From: 02-FULL-45-11b sp041663485
GTDB lineage: Bacteria > Patescibacteriota > Patescibacteriia > Buchananbacterales > UBA6539
Assembly (NCBI GenBank): GCA_041663485.1
Contig: JBAYMO010000001.1
Location: forward strand, 21,725 to 85,724
Direction of reading: 5' to 3'
DNA: 64,000 nucleotides
Below the pieces are notes generated by a model. The model searched no databases. It was not told the DNA's origin and was given only the letters and a program-made list of their open reading frames with translations. Below are positions 58,447 through 64,000 of this stretch, one piece after another. How positions within the stretch are numbered: the first letter of the stretch is position 1; every line of letters starts with the position of its first letter. Both the position numbers and the translations under genes were made by a program.

Positions 58447-58866
58447 ATGAAATTAAAATTTAAAAAATTAAAACCCGACGCCGTTACCCCCAGCTATGCT
58501 CACGAAGGTGATGCCGGACTTGATTTATATGCCTTGGAAGACAATGAGTTAAAACCGGATGAAATAAAACGTATTGATTTTGGTTTTGCCTTGGAATTTC
58601 CCCAAGGCCATGTCGCGATTATGAAAGACCGAAGCAGTATGGGTAAAAATGGTATTCACAACGTAGGCGGGGTTTTTGACTGGGGCTATCGGGGCGAATA
58701 TAATTGCACTCTGATAAATTTAAGCGGTAAAAATTACACCATTAAAAAAGGCGATAAAGTTACTCAAATGTTAATTTTTCCCATCGCTTACGCGGAAATT
58801 GAAGAAACCAACGATTTAGGCGATACCTCAAGAAGCACTGGCAATTTTGGCTCGACCGGAAAATAG
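58447..58866 (+). CDS. dut: dUTPase
   Basis: 139 residues, trimeric dUTPase type. Motif 1 GDAGLDLYA, motif 2 DRSSMGKNG, motif 3 GGVFDWGYRGE, motif 4 GDKVTQMLIFPI and motif 5 RSTGNFGSTGK. In motif 3 the family consensus is GVIDxxYxG, so VFDWGYRG is a small variation. It hydrolyses dUTP to dUMP, protecting DNA from uracil and feeding thymidylate synthase. It starts three bases after the kinase gene. Confidence 0.94.
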   Translation: MKLKFKKLKPDAVTPSYAHEGDAGLDLYALEDNELKPDEIKRIDFGFALEFPQGHVAIMKDRSSMGKNGIHNVGGVFDWGYRGEYNCTLINLSGKNYTIKKGDKVTQMLIFPIAYAEIEETNDLGDTSRSTGNFGSTGK

Positions 58867-58900
58867 AATCTTTAAAAAAATTTTAAAATAAAACAAAATT

Positions 58901-61249
58901 ATGGGGGAAAACCGACTCATCTATGTTATCGCGATAATCATTATTGCCATAATTATTGTGGCCTCGGCCTTGGGTTTATTTTTTTATTGGTACCGACCCA
59001 GCCAGGAAGTTACCCCCTTACCCCCAACCAACACCGAAAGCCCGACCACGGCTCAGCCAGGATTTTTACCTACCACAGCTGAAACCACCAGCACCAATCC
59101 CGCCAGTTTAGCCGCGGAAAATTTAGAAAAAGAAAAAAGATTTATTTCTTCGTACTGGCAGGCTCCGACCAGCACTTATCAGGCCAAAACTACGTCCTAT
59201 ACTCTCCCTTTGAATAAGATCAAAGAACAGGTGGCTAATTATCGCGATCTGTCGCGAAAAATTAATATTGAATCGGCTTTGCCGCTTTTGAGCAAAAACG
59301 GCTTCGCGGTTATAGCCAATCCATTTAAACCGACAACTTCCGATTGGGAGACGGCTTATGATAATATTCACAAAAGCAAATTACCCATTATTATTACGGC
59401 TGATTCTTTAGCGGGAATTTATCAAACTACCCTAAACGTAGTTTACCGAGAAACCGAACAAAATATTTTCTATTCTTCGCTTTGGAATTTAGTCAAAGAA
59501 ATGCATGATAAGGTTCAGCGGCGCTATTACGCCCGCTATCGACAAATGGGCATTGAGTCAGACACTTTGACCGAAGCCAACCGGCTGGAACTAGCCTATT
59601 TATCAGTGGCTCTGAAATTATTGCAACCTGAACCCAATCAGGTCAAGGAAGCACTGGCCGGTGATGACCAATTTTTCTCGCCCCTGGAAGCCGAAACTTA
59701 CGCCGTAAAAATTTCTACGGACTTAACCGAAGAAGTCAGTGCGGAGGTGAAGCTGATTGACGAGAAATCAAAATCCGCGCGCTCACCGATTTTTTCCTAT
59801 CAAAAAAGCTACGAAGCTTATGTCATTCCCGCCTATTACCAAGGCTCGGAAAAACTTAAAAATTATTATTTAGCTGCCACTTGGTTAAATGATATTTTAT
59901 TTCCACTTTGGAGTAAAAGCGACAGTTGCCCCAATTGCTTATTAGATCAACAGGATCATGAAATAAATTTTGCCGCCGCTTTATTATTAAGTAATGACTT
60001 GGCCAGCGATCAAAATTTAAAAAATCGCTGGGCAAATATTTATAAAACCGTGGGATTTTTCCGCGGCATTGAAACCAACTCAACTTATTTATACTACGAT
60101 CAAGCCCTGCAAGATCTTTATGGAAAAAATTATGATTTGGATAAAATATTTTCTGTTAATGCCGACGACAACAAAAAAACTATCGCGGCCATTCAAAATA
60201 AAATAAATTCCTATCAGTTCCCCTCTGCTTTAAGCGGCAATCCTCTGACTAAAGAAAATAAAGGTTTGCGCTTGCTGCGCAGCCGTTATTTACCCGAGGA
60301 GCAGCTTTTTGAAAAACTCAGCCAGGAAAATGCCGGTAAATATTTGGCCGCTAATCCCAGCTTAAAAATTTTGCCATTCACCACCTGCCAAAATCAGAAT
60401 TTGGGACGATGTTTTCCCACCGCTCTGGATCTATTCAATTTTTTAGGTAATTCAGTAGCCAAAAACGCTTTAAATACCAGCCAAAACAGCAGCTATGAAA
60501 ATTATCAAAAAAATTTGGACATTTTTGCGGCCGATTTCAAAAATTTTGATGATCACGCCTGGCACGACAACGCCTACCTTTCCCTACTGTATTCAGTCAA
60601 AACTTTGAACGCCAAAAAGGGCACGGGCTTTCCAGCCTTTATGCAAACCGCGGCTTGGCAAAATAAATCACTAAATACCCAGCTGGGATTTTGGACCAAT
60701 TTTCATCAAGAAATTGATTTGGAAAAAGGCAGAATTACCACCGAAGCTAATGTTTACACTCATTTTCCTTACGGTTATATTGAATTACAACCGGAATTTT
60801 ACAGTGAACTCAAATCAAACGTAGAAATGATCATGAATGGATTCTCCAGCTTGCAAATCATCCCGCCAGTGAGCAAGTCATATGAACGACTTAATAATTT
60901 GAAAATACTGCTTGATAACGCGGTCAGACTTTCAAAAAAAGAAATGGAAAAGACTTCTTCGTTTGACAAAAAAGATTATGAATTCATTAATAAATTTTCC
61001 AGTCAGATTCGATTGATTCTTGGCGACATCAAAAAAGAAAATGTCCAAAACAAATTTTCTTTTGGTATTACTAAAAAAACCCGCGGTAACGTTAAGGAAT
61101 ACATTGATGGCATAAATTATGTGGTGGTTGTTTATCCTGAGGCTTCTAAAAAACTAATCTTTGCCTTAGGCCCGGTGTATAATTACGTCGAAGGTAAAGA
61201 CGACCTGAGACCGACTTGGGCCTGGCAAAATGAATTTTTAGTTAAATAG
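58901..61249 (+). CDS. DUF3160-family exported protein
   Basis: 782 residues. An N-terminal membrane segment (about 7-30), then a Thr/Pro-rich linker (about 34-66) and a long helical region with YDNIHKSKLPIIITADSLAGIYQT, matching DUF3160 as I remember it. The rest (to 780) has no motif of a known enzyme. It is probably anchored and facing outward. It sits between dut and thyA, though its location suggests it is not part of the nucleotide pathway. It may be a coincidental operon partner. Confidence 0.8.
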   Translation: MGENRLIYVIAIIIIAIIIVASALGLFFYWYRPSQEVTPLPPTNTESPTTAQPGFLPTTAETTSTNPASLAAENLEKEKRFISSYWQAPTSTYQAKTTSYTLPLNKIKEQVANYRDLSRKINIESALPLLSKNGFAVIANPFKPTTSDWETAYDNIHKSKLPIIITADSLAGIYQTTLNVVYRETEQNIFYSSLWNLVKEMHDKVQRRYYARYRQMGIESDTLTEANRLELAYLSVALKLLQPEPNQVKEALAGDDQFFSPLEAETYAVKISTDLTEEVSAEVKLIDEKSKSARSPIFSYQKSYEAYVIPAYYQGSEKLKNYYLAATWLNDILFPLWSKSDSCPNCLLDQQDHEINFAAALLLSNDLASDQNLKNRWANIYKTVGFFRGIETNSTYLYYDQALQDLYGKNYDLDKIFSVNADDNKKTIAAIQNKINSYQFPSALSGNPLTKENKGLRLLRSRYLPEEQLFEKLSQENAGKYLAANPSLKILPFTTCQNQNLGRCFPTALDLFNFLGNSVAKNALNTSQNSSYENYQKNLDIFAADFKNFDDHAWHDNAYLSLLYSVKTLNAKKGTGFPAFMQTAAWQNKSLNTQLGFWTNFHQEIDLEKGRITTEANVYTHFPYGYIELQPEFYSELKSNVEMIMNGFSSLQIIPPVSKSYERLNNLKILLDNAVRLSKKEMEKTSSFDKKDYEFINKFSSQIRLILGDIKKENVQNKFSFGITKKTRGNVKEYIDGINYVVVVYPEASKKLIFALGPVYNYVEGKDDLRPTWAWQNEFLVK

Positions 61250-61251
61250 CT

Positions 61252-62124
61252 ATGAAACAATACTTAGATATCGTTAAAAAAATTATTGATCAAGGGCAAA
61301 AAACTACCAATCGAACCGGCATCGACACTTTGGTGATTCCCGGTGCTATTTTTCAACATGAAATGAAAGATGGCTTTCCCTTGCTGACAACCAAAAAAGT
61401 TCCATATCGACTAGTGGCTAGCGAATTGGAATTCTTTATCAAAGGTATAACCGACAAGCAATGGCTTTTGGACAGAAATAATCATATTTGGGATGAATGG
61501 TGCACACCATTAAAAGTGCCCTATGCCAATGACGAAGAAACCAAAAAAAAGATGCTAGAAGAAAGAGACTTGGGCACTATCTACGGTTGGGAATGGCGTC
61601 ACTTTGGTGCTCAATACAAATCCTATGATACCGACTATACCGGCCAGGGCATTGATCAGTTAAAAAAAATAGTCAACGATCTAAAAACCCAGCCTGACAG
61701 CCGGCGCATGTTGGTTCTAGCTTGGAATCCTCTGGATATTGATAAGGCCGTGCCGCCATATTGCCATTACGGTTTTCAAGTTACCGTGATAAATAACAAA
61801 TTAAATTTGTTCTGGAATCAGAGATCAGTTGACGTGGCTCTAGGCCTACCTTTCAACATTGCCAGCTACGCTACCCTACTTCACCTCTTGGCTAAAGAAA
61901 CGGGATACCAAGAAGGCACGTTGACCGGTTTTTTAGCTGATACTCATATTTATGTTAATCACGTAGCCGGTTTAAAAGAACAATTGTCCCGCGACCCGAA
62001 TAAATATATTTTACCCAAAATTGAAACGAAAAATTTTAAATCAATCTTTGACTGGCAATACACGGACACGGAAGTAATTGGCTACCAAAGTTATCCGGGA
62101 ATTAAATTTGAAATTGCGGTGTAG
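61252..62124 (+). CDS. thyA: Thymidylate synthase (ThyA)
   Basis: 290 residues. Folate-dependent ThyA: TTNRTGIDTL, the DLGTIYGWEWRHF segment, catalytic Cys in VPPYCHYGFQ (consensus LPPCH), and WNQRSVDVALGLPFNIASYA. It methylates dUMP to dTMP with methylene-tetrahydrofolate. The extra Tyr between PP and Cys is an insertion relative to the consensus and worth checking, though the motif around it is intact. Followed by the DHFR-like gene, which would recycle dihydrofolate. Confidence 0.94.
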   Translation: MKQYLDIVKKIIDQGQKTTNRTGIDTLVIPGAIFQHEMKDGFPLLTTKKVPYRLVASELEFFIKGITDKQWLLDRNNHIWDEWCTPLKVPYANDEETKKKMLEERDLGTIYGWEWRHFGAQYKSYDTDYTGQGIDQLKKIVNDLKTQPDSRRMLVLAWNPLDIDKAVPPYCHYGFQVTVINNKLNLFWNQRSVDVALGLPFNIASYATLLHLLAKETGYQEGTLTGFLADTHIYVNHVAGLKEQLSRDPNKYILPKIETKNFKSIFDWQYTDTEVIGYQSYPGIKFEIAV

Positions 62125-62169
62125 GTAGGAGGTAGGAAGTAGAAATAAATTATTAATCAAAAACATAAA

Positions 62170-62688
62170 ATGAAAATTATCTTAATGATGGCCATGACCG
62201 TTGACGGAATCATCGCCAAAAATTCACAACAAAATGCCGATTGGACCAGCAAGGCTGACAAAAAGGCTTTTATTGCCGAAACCAAAAAACATGGCGCCAT
62301 TATTATGGGTGATACAACTTTTGAAGCCATGGGCGGCAAACCTTTGCCTGGCCGACTTAATTTAATTTTGAGTTTGAACCCGGAAAAATACTCCCAAAAA
62401 TCTCAGCCCGGTTTACTGGAATTTGCCAAAGGAACGCCCCAAGAAATAATATCACAACTGGAAAACAAAGGTTTTGAAACGGCCATCTTAGGCGGCGGGG
62501 CCAGGACCAATGCGATGTTTTTGAAAGCCGGCGTGGTAGATGAAGTCCTAATCACGGTGGAACCAAAAATTTTTGGCACGGGTTTAAACTTTACTGAGGG
62601 CGAAGATTTGAATTTAAATTTAGAGCTGCTTGAAAGCCAGGAACTTGGCGACAACGCGGTGCAACTGCGATATCGAATAGTTAAATAA
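62170..62688 (+). CDS. Dihydrofolate reductase-like protein
   Basis: 172 residues. It begins KIILMMAMTVDGIIAK (strand A of the DHFR/RibD C-terminal fold), with GDTTFEAMGGKPLPGRLNLILS, where DHFR has GRxTWEsigxPLPGRxnIvlS, and the nicotinamide-binding GGGARTNAMFLKAG. The acidic catalytic residue at strand B is not in the standard place, so it lies between classical DHFR and RibD-C reductases. Reduction of dihydrofolate fits its place after thyA. An SD-like GGAGG lies too far upstream to matter. Confidence 0.75.
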   Translation: MKIILMMAMTVDGIIAKNSQQNADWTSKADKKAFIAETKKHGAIIMGDTTFEAMGGKPLPGRLNLILSLNPEKYSQKSQPGLLEFAKGTPQEIISQLENKGFETAILGGGARTNAMFLKAGVVDEVLITVEPKIFGTGLNFTEGEDLNLNLELLESQELGDNAVQLRYRIVK

Positions 62689-62716
62689 AAAAAGATCCGC
62701 GTTTTTAACTCGGATC
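62686..62716 (-). terminator. Terminator of cassette 10
   Basis: Six-base arms GATCCG (62694-62699) and CGGATC (62711-62716), followed on the minus strand by seven T. It overlaps the stop codon of the gene. Confidence 0.75.
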
Positions 62717-63100
62717 CGTAACCTTTTTGTCGGACGCTTGAGTCGTCTCGAATTTACTTAAAACTACTTCAGCGGCCCTGATCTCAGCCTCATGGGTATG
62801 AAACTCATACACAGAAATCACCACCCAAACAGGAAAACCTATACCAACGATCAGAATAATTGTTGTATATAGGCAGGCTGACTGCAAATAAACACGCGAT
62901 GTGTACCAATAGAATACCAAGAGTCCAGTTGAGACGATGGCAATTACCGGCAGACCGATAAGCCACGTCCAGCGAAAAAGTTCCGCGGTCAAGACGAGAA
63001 AACCACGATATGCCCTGTCCAAGTAAGACATAGCAATAACACAAACCACGAATACCACTACCGATATTCCAAGGTCAAAGAACAAAATATTTTCGGCCAT
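62705..63100 (-). CDS. 131-residue membrane protein (cassette 10)
   Basis: Starts at ATG 63100 with AGGAGAG about eight bases upstream. Three hydrophobic segments (near 7-27, 44-63 and 73-97), separated by short loops with basic residues inside, and an acidic, Lys-ending C-terminal tail (HEAEIRAAEVVLSKFE). No motif recognised. It lies between the DHFR-like gene and tmk on the opposite strand, with its own promoter and terminator. Codon use is G+C-rich. Confidence 0.73.
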   Translation of the reverse strand: MAENILFFDLGISVVVFVVCVIAMSYLDRAYRGFLVLTAELFRWTWLIGLPVIAIVSTGLLVFYWYTSRVYLQSACLYTTIILIVGIGFPVWVVISVYEFHTHEAEIRAAEVVLSKFETTQASDKKVTDPS

Positions 63101-63153
63101 AGCTCACTCTCCTTTTCAGTGTTGGCCTAAATCCCAAAAAATTGATTAACGCC

Positions 63154-63182
63154 ATATTAACATACTAAAATTCGACGGTCAA
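63154..63182 (-). promoter_or_regulatory. Promoter of cassette 10
   Basis: On the minus strand, TTGACC (63177-63182), 17-base spacer, TAATAT (63154-63159). Confidence 0.75.
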
Positions 63183-63219
63183 CCCAACCCTTTAATCTAT
63201 TTTATTAAAACCAAGAAAT

Positions 63220-63870
63220 ATGAAATTAGGCAAACTAATCGTTATCGACGGTATTGACGGCTCAGGCAAAGCAACTCAGACCAAAATTTTAGTGGAAAAA
63301 CTTAGGAATCAGGGTCAGTCAGTTGAAACTTTGGATTTTCCCCAATATACTCAGAATTTTTTTGGCGGCATGGTTCGGCGCTATTTAAACGGCGAGTTTG
63401 GCGTGGCGACCGAAGTCAATCCCTATCTGGCTTCCCTGCTTTACGCGGCTGATCGCTGGGAGTCTTCAAAAAAAATTCAAAACTGGCTAGCCGAAGGTAA
63501 AATTGTCATTTTGGATCGTTATTATACTTCTAATCTCATTCATCAAGCCAGTAAGCTCTCAGCCGAACAAATTGATCAATTTATTGACTGGGATGAAAAA
63601 GTGGAACTCGAAGTTTTTAAAATTCCCAAGCCCGATCTAATTATTTATCTTCACTTGGCCGCGGAAACTGCCCACGAGTGGATTACTAAACGAGGGCAAG
63701 GCCATGACGGCCTAGATACAATTGAACATATGAAAAAATCCGAGGCTCAATGCCTAAGAATGGCGGCCATTGCCGGCTGGGAAAAGATTGAATGCTCAAA
63801 AGATAACCAAATACAATCAGTTGAAGAAAGTTCAGAATTAGTTTACCAAAAAATTATCAAATTATTATAA
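63220..63870 (+). CDS. tmk: Thymidylate kinase
   Basis: 216 residues. P-loop GIDGSGKAT at 11-19, then TLDFPQYT (dTMP-site Asp-Phe-Pro), LYAADRWES, the ILDRYYTSN DRY motif and TKRGQGHDGLD in the lid. It converts dTMP to dTDP, the last specific step before DNA synthesis. The signal KATQT replaces the more usual KTTQ. No SD. It closes the nucleotide cluster, separated from the DHFR-like gene by cassette 10. Confidence 0.95.
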   Translation: MKLGKLIVIDGIDGSGKATQTKILVEKLRNQGQSVETLDFPQYTQNFFGGMVRRYLNGEFGVATEVNPYLASLLYAADRWESSKKIQNWLAEGKIVILDRYYTSNLIHQASKLSAEQIDQFIDWDEKVELEVFKIPKPDLIIYLHLAAETAHEWITKRGQGHDGLDTIEHMKKSEAQCLRMAAIAGWEKIECSKDNQIQSVEESSELVYQKIIKLL

Positions 63871-64000
63871 TAAAACTAGATTTAAATCACAGTATATATA
63901 TACCCCCCCCCCCCTTAAAAAAAAAGAGTTAAAAATAAAAAAAAAAAACCTTAAAAAATATTTCAGAAATTGTCAAACAACAAAAAACAGAAGCAAAATC
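63871..64000. other. Low-complexity end of the window
   Basis: A TATATATA repeat, a run of about twelve C, then A-rich tracts. No gene, hairpin or promoter is evident. This may be a contig end or assembly artefact. Confidence 0.7.

Noticed and set aside
62124..62160. GTAGGAGG-rich stretch as an SD for the DHFR-like gene
   Set aside because: It lies more than 30 bases before the ATG, too far for an SD; probably a short tandem repeat.
1..64000. tRNA, rRNA, CRISPR array, prophage or insertion sequence
   Set aside because: No cloverleaf-like T-loop contexts, rRNA motifs, regular repeat-spacer arrays, transposase or integrase genes were recognised by eye.

Overview
The window reads as a piece of a Patescibacteria (Candidate Phyla Radiation) chromosome. 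The evidence is indirect: an AT-rich background, densely packed genes, most housekeeping genes starting without a Shine-Dalgarno (SD) sequence, families typical of this group (DUF5671, DUF3160, SIMPL, PDGLE/CbiM, CARDB surface proteins, large orphan proteins) and a cytosolic group 3b-type [NiFe] hydrogenase. I cannot name the class. I saw no tRNA, rRNA, CRISPR array, phage or insertion sequence.

Layout. 1-13.9 kb (mostly minus strand): cell shape and envelope (mreC fragment, two mreB paralogues, RseP-like protease, sensor-like lipoprotein, anchored clan GH-A glycosidase, three family-2 glycosyltransferases), plus frr, a DNA polymerase III delta-prime-type clamp-loader gene and a 548-residue protein with a caspase-like His/Cys pair. 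14-22.4 kb: lower glycolysis (two tandem gpmI genes, eno, pgk), an HD-like protein and two surface proteins. 22.4-31.7 kb: one long minus-strand block for the hydrogenase, carrying hydB, hydG, hydD and hydA, HypA- and HypC-type maturation genes, CbiM/PDGLE nickel uptake and several unknowns. 32-39 kb: TrpR-like regulator, radical SAM gene, gap, ricT, tsf, rpsB. 40-42 kb: umuDC operon whose UmuD is fused to a DNA-binding domain. 42-45.3 kb: MacB/LolD-type ABC exporter. 47.3-56 kb: two orphan proteins, gyrB, then secE-nusG-rplK-DUF5671-rplA. 57.3-63.9 kb: a dTMP-forming set (dCMP deaminase, nucleotide-kinase-like protein, dUTPase, thymidylate synthase, DHFR-like protein, thymidylate kinase). The last 130 bases are low complexity.

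The most unusual pattern is a scattered set of ten single genes (about 1.8, 31.9, 32.7, 35.5, 39.0, 45.5, 46.9, 52.4, 56.2 and 62.7 kb). They use G+C-rich codons unlike their neighbours. Most begin after a clear purine-rich SD, and most end in a hairpin terminator. Nine have their own sigma70-type promoter with a TTGAC-like -35 (TTGATT in one case) and exactly 17 bases of spacing. Neighbouring housekeeping genes look SD-less, and at least two (the clamp-loader gene and hydB) look leaderless. Eight of the ten products are unrecognised; three of those are small zinc-ribbon-like proteins. I treat these as a candidate undescribed class of expression cassettes.

How genes work together. The hydrogenase would couple H2 and NAD(P)H in the cytosol, with glycolysis as the likely source of reductant. 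The nucleotide cluster would give dTMP and dTDP from dCMP or dUTP. The umu operon looks self-regulating: the fused HTH and a 10-bp direct repeat at the predicted transcription start suggest a repressor that is removed by self-cleavage after DNA damage.
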